Shown here piece by piece: positions 1 through 7,829 of a stretch of 64,000 bases of DNA. Made by a program: the position numbers and the translations under genes. Numbering within the stretch: position 1 is the first letter of the stretch; each line of letters starts with the position of its first letter. Source of the stretch: Syntrophomonas sp. (GTDB taxonomy: Bacteria; Bacillota; Syntrophomonadia; Syntrophomonadales; Syntrophomonadaceae); the NCBI GenBank assembly GCA_016841875.1, contig JAENYG010000018.1:1-64000 (forward strand). The letters run 5' to 3'. A model generated the notes under the pieces. The model was not told the DNA's origin and made no database searches. It was given only the letters and a program-made list of their open reading frames with translations.

Positions 1-2
1 GG

Positions 3-50
3 GATGACATTCTAGCTGACGAGTTATACCATGACATTATCACTGATTAA
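3..50 (+). CDS. C-terminal tail of a gene cut by the window start
   Basis: An open frame enters at base 3 and stops at TAA 48-50, giving about 15 acidic residues. It is too short to identify. The frame is open but that could be chance. The stretch from 51 to 431 carries a terminator at 241-270 and no other gene that I can see. Confidence 0.25.
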   Translation, partial: DDILADELYHDIITD

Positions 51-240
51 CAACATCCCCTGCTTCCCAGGATTGTATAAATGCCATTGATAGTATATAA
101 TTGCCATATAATGAAAATAAGAGAAAAATAAAATAAATTGCTAATTCATGTTTTTATACTATCGGTGACGTTTAGTAAATATAATAGCAGCAGCCGGAAA
201 AAACATGAATAAATGCCCATTACTTAAAGAGAGCCAGGAG

Positions 241-270
241 CCCCTTCTTGTTAGAAGGGGTTTTTATTTT
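241..270 (+). terminator. Intrinsic terminator
   Basis: Perfect 8-bp stem CCCCTTCT/AGAAGGGG with a 4-nt loop, followed directly by TTTTTATTTT. It is preceded at 229-244 by GAGAGCC..GAGCCCC, which resembles the motif in front of the two hairpins that follow the Com-like genes near 5.97 and 6.27 kb. Confidence 0.85.
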
Positions 271-431
271 GAGGGGGGTGAGGTTAAAAGGTTAGTTGAA
301 TCAAATCGTATGGTATGGATACTGATATTGATGCCAGTATGGTCAGGTTAGACATCGAGCTGCTCGTAGAGAAATCACTCTGTTATAATAAATAGTGAGA
401 ATATTATTAACAGAGTAAAGGAAGGGTTTTT

Positions 432-1637
432 ATGGGGTCTGGCTATATATTTAACTTGAGGTATCTAACCAGAATAGTTGCCATCCTGGTCGTGATAAGT
501 AGTATTACCTGGTGTCATTTGGCATGTTTTATTCCTGAGGTAGAGGTGCCAGTTGATAATCAGGAAGTACCGGATATAATAACGGAATCTAAACCGCTCA
601 GCAGCGATATAACTTTAGTTGCGGTTGGGGACTGCTTGATGCACAACACTCAGATTTGGTCAGGACAACAAGCAGATGGCACCTATAACTTTGATTGTTT
701 CTTCTCCGAGGTACAGGGCTTTATTGAGCAGGGAGATTATAGTTCGATATCCTTCGAGGCCCCTATGGCTGGATCTGAATCAGGCTATACGGGTTATCCC
801 TTGTTCAACAGCCCGGATGCCATTGCTGATACCTTCAAGAAATCTGGCTTTGATCTGGTTACCACTGCTAATAACCATGCCTTTGACCGGGGTTATGACG
901 GAGCTATGCGTACTCTTGATATTCTAAGGAAATCGGGTCTGGATACCGTTGGAACCTATGCCAGTGAAGAAGAAAGCAAGGCTTTTCTGATCAAAGATAT
1001 AATGGGAGTAAAAGTAGGGTATCTTGCTTATTCATATGGCACCAACGGAATACCGATACCTTCAGGAAACCCTTATTGCTTTAACTTACTGGATAGAGAC
1101 AAAATTTTGTCAGATATCGATCAACTCAGGTCTCAGGTAGATATACTCGTTTTAATTCTGCACTGGGGTAGTGAGTATATGTCTCAGCCCGATTCGGAAC
1201 AGGTAGAACTGGCCCATGAATTTCTGGCTGCAGGCGCTGATGTGATCCTGGGCAGCCATCCCCATGTTATTCAGCCTATGGAAATCGTTAAAATCAACGA
1301 TCAGGATAAACTGGTCATATATTCGATGGGAAATTTTATCAGTCATCAGAATGGATTAGAAAGGAACAGCGGTATCATATTAAACATGAAATTTAATAAG
1401 AATTTCAGTACTGGAGAAACCACGCTGGTTGAAGTTAAGTATATTCCTACCTATTCACATAATTATTTGGACCAGGGGATCAGAAAATTTCGAGTTATAC
1501 CGGTAGAAAAGGCTATAGATGACATCCTGGAGGGGAGAGAACCATACCTGAAAGAGCAGGATCTACCTCTATTAGAGCAGGTATTAGAATTAACGAAAAG
1601 CCAGCTGGGTGAAGAATTTATTGCCAATAATGATTAG
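432..1637 (+). CDS. CapA-family (PGA_cap) metallophosphatase-like exported protein
   Basis: Member of the CapA/PgsA poly-gamma-glutamate capsule family, which has a calcineurin-like metallophosphatase fold. Visible motifs: GDCLMH near residues 66-71, NNH with D..G at 147-156, HWG at 244-246 and GSHPH at 274-278. These are the metal-ligand blocks of the family. A hydrophobic segment at residues 12-31 anchors or exports it. A Cys at 32 follows it, but the preceding residues do not make a convincing lipobox. Length (401 aa) is normal for stand-alone CapA proteins. It stands alone, with no pgsB/C neighbours, so a role in polyglutamate synthesis is not supported. The substrate is unknown. The ATG follows AAAGGAAGGG. 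Confidence 0.85.
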   Translation: MGSGYIFNLRYLTRIVAILVVISSITWCHLACFIPEVEVPVDNQEVPDIITESKPLSSDITLVAVGDCLMHNTQIWSGQQADGTYNFDCFFSEVQGFIEQGDYSSISFEAPMAGSESGYTGYPLFNSPDAIADTFKKSGFDLVTTANNHAFDRGYDGAMRTLDILRKSGLDTVGTYASEEESKAFLIKDIMGVKVGYLAYSYGTNGIPIPSGNPYCFNLLDRDKILSDIDQLRSQVDILVLILHWGSEYMSQPDSEQVELAHEFLAAGADVILGSHPHVIQPMEIVKINDQDKLVIYSMGNFISHQNGLERNSGIILNMKFNKNFSTGETTLVEVKYIPTYSHNYLDQGIRKFRVIPVEKAIDDILEGREPYLKEQDLPLLEQVLELTKSQLGEEFIANND

Positions 1638-1752
1638 AACTGGTATGCATTTTTAGACGGAATACTATCGGTGTTCCTTTTTTAATAGCCGCTTTGAGCG
1701 TGAAAGTGATTTGTTGTACCAGGGGAACATAGATTAGAGAGGTGAATTAATT

Positions 1753-2934
1753 ATGACACTACCCTTGACAGGGATACGTATATTAGATTTGTCTCGTTAC
1801 CTGCCTGGACCATTCTGCACGCAGCTGCTGGCAGACTTCGGAGCAGAAGTTGTTAAGATAGAACAACCAGAGGTGGGTGACCCGGGAAGGTTGCTGGCTC
1901 CAGTAGTAAATGGCATCAGCACTCGTTTCTATACTGTTAATCGGAACAAAAAGAGTATTACGCTGGATATACGGAAAGAGGAAGGCCAGAGAGTATTTAA
2001 AAAATTAATACCCCAGTTCGATGTAGTAGTTGATCAATTTCGGCCTGGATTTATGGATGATCTGGGGATTGGATATGATGACATAAAGGGTATCAATGAT
2101 AGAATTATATTTTGTGCAATAAGCGGTTATGGACAGGATGGTCCCATGTACAAGGCAGCTGGACACGATATAAATTATTTGAATCTGGCCGGGGTAACTG
2201 GAACTACCGGAAGCCGTCAAGGTGCGCCAGCTATGTCTGGGGTACAGATTGCGGATATAGCCGCGGGGACTCTATATTCAGTAATAGCTATACTGCTGGC
2301 TCTTGCCAGCCGTGAAAAAACCGGCCGGGGGCAGATGTGTGATGTTTCTATGCTTGATGGAGCAGTTAGCCTGCTGGCCTATACTATGGGAGAATGGTCA
2401 GGAGATGGAATAATACCAGGGATTGCTGACGGTGTGTTATCCGGAGGATATGCATGTTATAACATATATGAAACCATGGACCACCGATATGTAAGTCTTG
2501 GGGCAGTGGAAAGAAAATTCTGGGCAGAATTCTGTGAGAAACTGGGTCTTCCCCATTATGCTGCTCGCCAGTGGAAAAAGGCTGAGCAGAAACAGATTAT
2601 AGACGAGGTTGCTGATGTGATGAAGCAAAAAACCAGGGATGAGTGGGTTGGATTTTTTGCCGAGAATGATATATGTTTCTCACCAGTACTGGATCTGCAG
2701 GAAATGAGTGAACATCCACAGGTACAGGCCCGGCGAATGGTTGAAAAGATTCCTGATCCCAGTGGGTCTGGAAAGATGATCGCACTAACCGGAGTCCCAA
2801 TCAAACTATCAGACACTCCCGGTGAGATTGTGCTCAACTTCCCCGGCCTGGGAGAACATAATGAAGAAATCTTGCAGGCCGCAGGTTATGGAGCTGACGA
2901 AATCAAGCATCTGCGCAGCAGCGGTATCATATAA
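1753..2934 (+). CDS. CaiB/BaiF family III CoA-transferase or alpha-methylacyl-CoA racemase
   Basis: Family III CoA-transferase fold, with the N-terminal LDLSRYLPGP and ADFGAEVVKIE block, the NKKSITLD block and GYGQDGP. Residues 137-142 read GHDINY, and an Asp (IADIAAG, residue 168) lies 30 residues after the His. From memory, this His/Asp pair and spacing match the catalytic pair of the mycobacterial alpha-methylacyl-CoA racemase (His126/Asp156). A racemase is therefore as likely as a formyl- or carnitine-type CoA transferase. Length 393 aa is usual for either. It is monocistronic: a spacer precedes it and a strong terminator follows 20 nt after the stop. The start has GAGAGGTGAATTAATT upstream of ATG. 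It probably prepares CoA esters for the beta-oxidation enzymes nearby (inference). Confidence 0.85.
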   Translation: MTLPLTGIRILDLSRYLPGPFCTQLLADFGAEVVKIEQPEVGDPGRLLAPVVNGISTRFYTVNRNKKSITLDIRKEEGQRVFKKLIPQFDVVVDQFRPGFMDDLGIGYDDIKGINDRIIFCAISGYGQDGPMYKAAGHDINYLNLAGVTGTTGSRQGAPAMSGVQIADIAAGTLYSVIAILLALASREKTGRGQMCDVSMLDGAVSLLAYTMGEWSGDGIIPGIADGVLSGGYACYNIYETMDHRYVSLGAVERKFWAEFCEKLGLPHYAARQWKKAEQKQIIDEVADVMKQKTRDEWVGFFAENDICFSPVLDLQEMSEHPQVQARRMVEKIPDPSGSGKMIALTGVPIKLSDTPGEIVLNFPGLGEHNEEILQAAGYGADEIKHLRSSGII

Positions 2935-2955
2935 TCAAGGAAATAGGCAATTAAT

Positions 2956-2990
2956 AAAAGCCCGGCTTGAAAAGGCCGGGCTTTTATTCG
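2956..2990 (+). terminator. Intrinsic terminator after the CoA-transferase/racemase gene
   Basis: An 11-bp stem, AAAAGCCCGGC (2956-2966) with GCCGGGCTTTT (2975-2985), ending in a T-run. The A-run on the 5' side makes it able to work in both directions. Confidence 0.9.
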
Positions 2991-2991
2991 A

Positions 2992-3018
2992 GGGACAAGG
3001 AATCTGTCTCCTTGTCCC
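2992..3018. repeat. Second inverted repeat next to the terminator
   Basis: GGGACAAGG (2992-3000) is an exact inverted repeat of CCTTGTCCC (3010-3018) with a 9-nt loop and no T-run. It could be a back-up terminator or an RNA end-protecting hairpin. The rest of the spacer to 3167 shows only the GGGGG-rich ribosome site of the next gene. Confidence 0.6.
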
Positions 3019-3167
3019 TTCTGCCCCTCTATTGTGCTAAAAGATAGTCGATTTGTAGCAGAGTTGGGGTTAATAACAGAAAATATGGGGTATGGTTTAT
3101 AGATCATGCATACTGAGGCTGTGTTATAATTAGCACAAGAAAGACTGGGGCTGGGGGGAAAATTTAA

Positions 3168-5267
3168 TTGAAAATAAAAGAATTTATAAAAGGGGAATTA
3201 ATATCCTTAACAGCTGATGTTACTATTCGAGAAGCGGTGAAGATACTTATTGATAACAAAATCGATGGAGCACCCGTAGTGGACGATGATTTCAAGCTCC
3301 AGGGTCTTTTTACTAAAAGCCATATATACCGGGCTATCGATCAAGATATGGATATGCAAACACCAGTAGGAGCAATTATGACCCGGGATGGCTTTATTGT
3401 AGGGCATCCGGAGGCGGATATTGATGATGTTATCTACCCTGGTTTAGGCCGCCTGCCAGTTATAGATGATGAGGGCCGGGTAATAGCATTGATTACACGT
3501 ACTGATCTGGCCGGAGTCTTTTATAATTCGTATCAAGTTCTAGCCAGTGAATTGGATACCATAATAGACTCTACGCATAATATGATTATCGCTACTGATT
3601 GTCAGGCCAGGATAAGAGTTTTCAACCGGGCAGCAGAAAGAATGCTGGATGTGAAAAGTGAAGATGTACGAGGTAGGCCTATCGTAGAAATTTTCCCCAA
3701 CAGCGGTCTGCCGGATACCATAAGAACCGGTGCTGAACAACCCCTGCAGAAGATAACTTTAAATAATCGGAACTTTATATCCAATCGCTCTCCGATTAAA
3801 AAAGATGGGGAACTTATTGGAGCTGTAGCGGTTCTGCAGGATATTTCCGAGTTAGAACAGATATCCCAGGAATTAAAATATGTTAAAGAATTGAATGAAG
3901 AGTTGGATGCCATAATTGAATCATCTTTTGATGGCCTATATATATCTGATGGGGATGGAAAAACACTGCGGGTGAATAAAGCCTTTGAAATGATCATGGG
4001 CATAAGCAAGGATGAGTTTCTAGGTAAGAATGTAGAACAGATAGAAAAGGAAGGTCTTGTTTCTGAATCCGTTACTTTCCTAACCCTGAAGAAGCGAAAA
4101 CCGGTTACTATAATACAGGAATCCAAAACCGGAAAAATCACGCTGGCTACCGGCAGTCCGGTTTATGATAAGAATGGCAATATTTTCAGAGTGGTATGTA
4201 ATGTCCGCGATATAACGGAACTCAATTTATTAAGGCAAAAACTGGAACAGGCGGAAGGACTGTCTCAGCATTATGAAAGCCAGCTGAGGACTTTGAAACT
4301 GCAGTTTATAGGTTCCAGCAATATGATTATTAATTCTAGTTCTATGCGAGATATACTGGAAGTGGTAAGCAGACTCGCGCAGGTAGATTCAACCACCTTA
4401 ATAACAGGTGAGTCAGGTACCGGCAAAGAGCTGATCGCAGAGACTATTCATAGCTACAGTGCTAGAAAAGATGAGCCCTTTATTAGAGTCAACTGCGGTG
4501 CGATTCCTGAAAATTTGCTGGAATCAGAATTGTTTGGTTATGAATATGGGGCTTTTTCTGGTGCCAGGCAGGAAGGAAAGCCGGGGTTTTTTGAACTGGC
4601 CAACGGGGGAACCATATTTTTGGATGAAATAGGGGAACTGCAGCTCAACCTGCAGGTTAAATTACTGCGGGCTATTCAGAGTAAGGAGATCACCCGGGTG
4701 GGAGGAGAAGCCGCTAAAAAAATAGATGTGAGAATTATTGCCGCTACCAACCGCAATTTGAGGGAAATGGTACAGAATAAGGAATTCCGGGAGGATTTGT
4801 ACTATCGTTTAAATGTAGTGCCTCTGAATGTGCCGCCATTAAGGGACAGGAGAGAAGACATTCCTCCTTTGATAACTCATTTTGTTCAGATCTTCAACCG
4901 TAAATACAATATGAACAAGAGGGTTGCTGCTGAAGTAATTGATCTTTTCATGGGATACAACTGGCCTGGTAATGTACGGGAACTAGAAAACCTTATTGAA
5001 AGAATGATTGTAGTTACACCCCATGATGTTATTAGTAAAGAAGATTTACCATTCCAGTTTGATAAAAATGCCCTCGACCATTCCTCTCAGGTTTTAGTAA
5101 GAGGTGTCATCCCGCTGCGCGAAGCTGTTGAAAGCACTGAAAAACAGCTGCTGGAAAGAGCCTATAATAATTATAGAACTACCCGGCAGATGGCAGGAGC
5201 CTTGAAAGTCAATGCGTCAACGATTGTCAGAAAAGCTGCTAAATATGGCTTGAATGTCAAGGATTAG
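3168..5267 (+). CDS. Sigma-54 enhancer-binding activator with CBS pair and two PAS domains
   Basis: Transcriptional activator of the NtrC/NifA class that drives sigma-54 RNA polymerase. Domain order: two CBS motifs (about 8-55 and 66-118, usually binding adenosyl nucleotides), PAS (about 128-230), PAS (about 245-355), a short coiled coil, AAA+ (about 380-620) with Walker A GESGTGKE at 414-421 and Walker B GTIFLDEIG at 481-489, and a Fis-type helix-turn-helix at the C-terminus (ending KVNASTIVRKAAKYG). The sigma-54 contact loop reads GAFSGA (461-466) rather than GAFTGA. It has no receiver domain, so it probably senses a ligand through CBS/PAS. The TTG start follows a G-rich site (CTGGGGGG). 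A sigma-54 promoter and paired palindromes lie immediately downstream, so the likely target is the beta-oxidation operon from 5.7 kb. Confidence 0.93.
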   Translation: MKIKEFIKGELISLTADVTIREAVKILIDNKIDGAPVVDDDFKLQGLFTKSHIYRAIDQDMDMQTPVGAIMTRDGFIVGHPEADIDDVIYPGLGRLPVIDDEGRVIALITRTDLAGVFYNSYQVLASELDTIIDSTHNMIIATDCQARIRVFNRAAERMLDVKSEDVRGRPIVEIFPNSGLPDTIRTGAEQPLQKITLNNRNFISNRSPIKKDGELIGAVAVLQDISELEQISQELKYVKELNEELDAIIESSFDGLYISDGDGKTLRVNKAFEMIMGISKDEFLGKNVEQIEKEGLVSESVTFLTLKKRKPVTIIQESKTGKITLATGSPVYDKNGNIFRVVCNVRDITELNLLRQKLEQAEGLSQHYESQLRTLKLQFIGSSNMIINSSSMRDILEVVSRLAQVDSTTLITGESGTGKELIAETIHSYSARKDEPFIRVNCGAIPENLLESELFGYEYGAFSGARQEGKPGFFELANGGTIFLDEIGELQLNLQVKLLRAIQSKEITRVGGEAAKKIDVRIIAATNRNLREMVQNKEFREDLYYRLNVVPLNVPPLRDRREDIPPLITHFVQIFNRKYNMNKRVAAEVIDLFMGYNWPGNVRELENLIERMIVVTPHDVISKEDLPFQFDKNALDHSSQVLVRGVIPLREAVESTEKQLLERAYNNYRTTRQMAGALKVNASTIVRKAAKYGLNVKD

Positions 5268-5285
5268 AGCTATTGATAACAAAAG

Positions 5286-5465
5286 TGTTGCACATCGGCA
5301 ACAGACGCTGCTAGAACGCAACAAAAACCACCGCAAAAAGCTGCTCCCTATCAATGCATGGTTCATACGTGCACGAATACAATTATCTATTAATAAAACC
5401 AATTTATGACAATTAATAATAAAATAGTATGAATATTTCATATAGGTTGTTGCTGTTTTGCAACG
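5286..5465. promoter_or_regulatory. Two upstream activator-binding palindromes
   Basis: TGTTGC-N6-GCAACA at 5286-5303 and TGTTGC-N6-GCAACG at 5448-5465 share half-sites and spacing. They lie about 240 and 80 bp upstream of the -24/-12 promoter at 5541, the usual distance range for enhancer-binding proteins. They are the best candidates for binding by the CBS-PAS activator encoded just upstream. The 5304-5447 stretch between them is AT-rich and holds no gene. Confidence 0.6.
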
Positions 5466-5540
5466 GTTGTTAGTGTTAGAACAAGTCGAAATATTTACGC
5501 AAATGGCAGTATAGCAAGATCAACTATAGATTTAGAAAGC

Positions 5541-5556
5541 TGGCAGGTTTCTTGCA
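5541..5556 (+). promoter_or_regulatory. Predicted sigma-54 (-24/-12) promoter
   Basis: TGGCAG-N5-TTGCA, with the invariant GG (5542-5543) and GC (5554-5555) separated by exactly 10 nt as sigma-54 requires. Transcription should begin near 5567-5569. That leaves a leader of about 180 nt before the first Com-like gene, containing a GGGATAGCG...CGTTATCCC stem at about 5671-5715. Confidence 0.8.
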
Positions 5557-5747
5557 GTACATATAGATGGAGACATATCCTTGATAAGCCACTCATAATA
5601 TATAGGAACCAAGCTAATTACAAAGAGATGAAATGTCAACTGACCATTTCTGCGAATTGCACTAGAGATAAGGGATAGCGTCTTATTACTAATATCACCC
5701 CTGACCGTTATCCCGGTAATTAATTAAACTGGAAGGGGTATTAAGCA

Positions 5748-5921
5748 GTGATAGACTTCAGGTGCAAAAACTGTAATCGTTTACTGGGAAAATATAAAGA
5801 ATGCAAGCAGCTTGAAATAAAATGTCCTCGTTGTGGATACAATAACCAGGTCTACTGGCAGGATGGAAGTTTATTGAAGGAAGGTAATGGAGTTAAGAAA
5901 ATCAGAGAAAAAAGAAGCTGA
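5748..5921 (+). CDS. Com-like zinc-finger protein, copy 1
   Basis: 57 residues with start GTG behind GGAAGGGG. Four cysteines are arranged as CKNC (residues 6-9) and CPRC (26-29), embedded in FRCKNCNRLLGKY and LEIKCPRCGYNN. This is the signature of the Mu Com family. Phage Mu Com is known to bind the mom mRNA and expose its ribosome site, so an RNA- or DNA-binding regulatory role is plausible here, but that is transfer from a distant relative. It is the first gene after the sigma-54 promoter and is followed 42 nt later by a hairpin whose 5' flank is repeated after the second copy. No phage genes lie nearby. Confidence 0.75.
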   Translation: MIDFRCKNCNRLLGKYKECKQLEIKCPRCGYNNQVYWQDGSLLKEGNGVKKIREKRS

Positions 5922-5963
5922 TGTCCATATAGTCGGTCATAAGATAATCAAATACATTTCTTA

Positions 5964-6010
5964 GAGAGCCTTAGAGCCCCATCCATTGATAATCGATTGG
6001 ATGGGGCTGT
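5964..6010 (+). terminator. Hairpin/attenuator 1 with a conserved 18-nt lead-in
   Basis: GAGAGCCTTAGAGCCCCA (5964-5981) begins the element. The 11-bp stem AGCCCCATCCA (5975-5985)/TGGATGGGGCT (5998-6008) is followed by a weak U-tract (GTCGTTTT). The same 18 bases precede hairpin 2 at 6262. It lies between the two Com-like genes, inside the presumed transcript of the beta-oxidation operon, so it must be partly read through if the operon is driven from 5541. Confidence 0.7.
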
Positions 6011-6051
6011 CGTTTTCTGAATGTTGTATATAAAGAAGGAGTGAGGGGGAT

Positions 6052-6228
6052 ATGAAGGAATTCAGGTGCAGAAAATGCCACAAGTTGCTGGGGAAATACC
6101 GGGGTAATCTGGAACTGGAAATAAAATGCCCGCGCTGCGGCGTAAACAACCATTTATTGCAGACTGAAAATCAATCTATTGCCTCAAGAAGGTTCGCTTT
6201 AACGGTTAAACCAGTTCTGGAAAGATAA
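6052..6228 (+). CDS. Com-like zinc-finger protein, copy 2
   Basis: 58 residues from ATG behind AAGAAGGAGTGAGGGG. CRKC (6-9) and CPRC (26-29) sit in the same framework as copy 1 (FRCRKCHKLLGKY, LELEIKCPRCGVNN). The first 33 residues are clearly paralogous. The C-terminal halves diverge completely, with a basic tail here (ASRRFALTVKPVLER). Copy 2 is followed after 33 nt by a second hairpin with the same lead-in as hairpin 1. The tandem gene-hairpin-gene-hairpin arrangement suggests duplication of a unit and perhaps regulation of read-through into the thiolase gene (inference). Confidence 0.75.
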   Translation: MKEFRCRKCHKLLGKYRGNLELEIKCPRCGVNNHLLQTENQSIASRRFALTVKPVLER

Positions 6229-6261
6229 AAAGAGACATTGGCATTAATTACATATAACAAT

Positions 6262-6314
6262 GAGAGCCTTAGAGCCCCACAAGATTATTTGATTATAATC
6301 TGTGGGGTTTTTTT
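6262..6314 (+). terminator. Intrinsic terminator/attenuator 2 with the conserved 18-nt lead-in
   Basis: GAGAGCCTTAGAGCCCCA (6262-6279) is identical to 5964-5981. It is followed by a stem joining CCCCACA.GATTAT to ATAATCTGTGGGG and a run of eight T. It looks stronger than hairpin 1. It stands between the second Com-like gene and the thiolase gene. Confidence 0.8.
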
Positions 6315-6334
6315 ATTGGGGAAGGAGGTGGAAG

Positions 6335-6388
6335 GTGAATAAATGCCCGCCAGCATATCTTCAGGTTCACAAGCCTGATCTGTGCTGA
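6335..6388 (+). CDS. Possible 17-codon leader peptide
   Basis: A GTG at 6335 sits 7 nt after GGAAGGAGGTG and opens a 17-codon frame ending TGA at 6388, just before the thiolase ribosome site. The strong Shine-Dalgarno with no longer gene behind it is the only evidence. The 13 bases TGAATAAATGCCC at its start also occur at 206-218 near the first terminator. It could be a translated leader or chance. Confidence 0.25.
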   Translation: MNKCPPAYLQVHKPDLC

Positions 6389-6435
6389 CATTTTAAATGA
6401 TGGAAAAGGATTTTTAGAAAAGGGGAGGATTAGTA

Positions 6436-7791
6436 ATGTCGGATTATGTTCAAAAACTAGATATGAAAAGAGCCGATTACCAGAAGAAAATACCCATAAC
6501 CGGTTTTGGGGAAAGAAAATGTACTTATGAAGGTATGGGCAAAAATGTTGGTAATATATACAAGAATTTTAGAGAAGTGGTATGCGTAGAAGCATGCCGT
6601 ACTCCTTATGGAGTAGTGGGTGGGAAATTAAAAGAATATGATGCTCCACAACTGGGTGCACTGGCTATAAAGGAAGTACTGAGGAGGACTAATGGTAAGG
6701 TAAAGCCTGAAGACATTGATTATGTATACATGGGTCAAGTAGTACCGGCTGGAAACGGTCAGATCCCAGGACGCCAGGCTACCATACTGGCCGGACTGCC
6801 GGAAGCGGTACCTGCCATATCGGTCAACAAAGTCTGTTCTTCTGGTATCAAAACTATTGATTTGGGAATTCAAGCCATTATGCTGGGCAAGGCAGATATA
6901 GTAATAGCCGGAGGGCAGGAAAGTATGAGCAACTGTCCTTATTCTCTGCCTAATATGAGGTATGGACAGCGTATGGGCCTGCTCAATACCCCCTGTGTAG
7001 ACTTGATGGTTTATGATGGCCTGTGGGATGCTTTCTACAACCGCCACATGGCAATCCATGGATCGGAAACATCTGATGAATTTGGCTTTACCCGTCAAGA
7101 TAATGATGAATGGGGCTACCTTTCTCAGAAGAGAGCGGTTGCCGCTATGGAAGCAGGAAGACTGGATGATGAAATCTTCCCGGTAGAAATCAAAAAAGGC
7201 AAAGAAGTTTTTGCTAAAGATGAAGGTCCCCGACCTCAGACTACTATGGAAGGCCTGCAGAAACTTCCGCCGGTATTCAATCACAAGAGTACGGTTACCG
7301 GAGAACCAGGGAGTGTAACAGCTGGAAACGCTCCTGGAGTTAATGACGGTGGAGATGTATGTCTCTTAATGAGCCGGGAAAAAGCTGATGAACTGGGGAT
7401 GAAACCGCTGTTTACCATTGTAGATTATGCAGAAGTATCACAGCCTACCAAGGATATTGCTACCGTACCTGGTCTTTCCATCAAGAAGGTACTGGATCAA
7501 AATGGAATGACCTACAAGGATGTTGATCTTATAGAAATCAATGAAGCCTTTGCCGCAGTTGTGCTGGTAAGTGCCGGCAGTGTTCTGGGCATGAGCAAAG
7601 AAGAGATGATTGAAAAGGTCAATGTAAATGGCAGTGCTATCGCTTATGGTCATCCTATCGGCGCAACTGGGGCCAGAATCGTTATGACCCTTGCTTATGA
7701 ACTGCGCCGCCGGGGCGGTGGATACGGAGTATGTGGAATTTGCTCCGGTCATGCTCAGGGCGATGCTATGCTGATCAAGGTTGAGCCATAG
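6436..7791 (+). CDS. Acetyl-CoA acetyltransferase (thiolase), N-terminally extended
   Basis: Catalyses reversible thiolysis of acetoacetyl-CoA to two acetyl-CoA, the last step of butyrate oxidation. Active-site blocks: nucleophile Cys134 in NKVCSSG, NEAFAAV, His406 in GHPIGATGAR and Cys436 in GICSGHAQG. The last block differs from the usual CxGGGxG loop. At 451 residues it is about 50 longer than a typical thiolase; the extra part is an N-terminal extension before REVVCVEACRTPYG. The ATG at 6436 has a good GGGGAGGATT site, so the extension appears to be translated. First enzyme gene of operon 1, with a 35-nt gap to the dehydrogenase. Confidence 0.95.
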   Translation: MSDYVQKLDMKRADYQKKIPITGFGERKCTYEGMGKNVGNIYKNFREVVCVEACRTPYGVVGGKLKEYDAPQLGALAIKEVLRRTNGKVKPEDIDYVYMGQVVPAGNGQIPGRQATILAGLPEAVPAISVNKVCSSGIKTIDLGIQAIMLGKADIVIAGGQESMSNCPYSLPNMRYGQRMGLLNTPCVDLMVYDGLWDAFYNRHMAIHGSETSDEFGFTRQDNDEWGYLSQKRAVAAMEAGRLDDEIFPVEIKKGKEVFAKDEGPRPQTTMEGLQKLPPVFNHKSTVTGEPGSVTAGNAPGVNDGGDVCLLMSREKADELGMKPLFTIVDYAEVSQPTKDIATVPGLSIKKVLDQNGMTYKDVDLIEINEAFAAVVLVSAGSVLGMSKEEMIEKVNVNGSAIAYGHPIGATGARIVMTLAYELRRRGGGYGVCGICSGHAQGDAMLIKVEP

Positions 7792-7829
7792 AAATCTTTT
7801 AAATAGTAATTGATAGGAGGCGAATTTTG

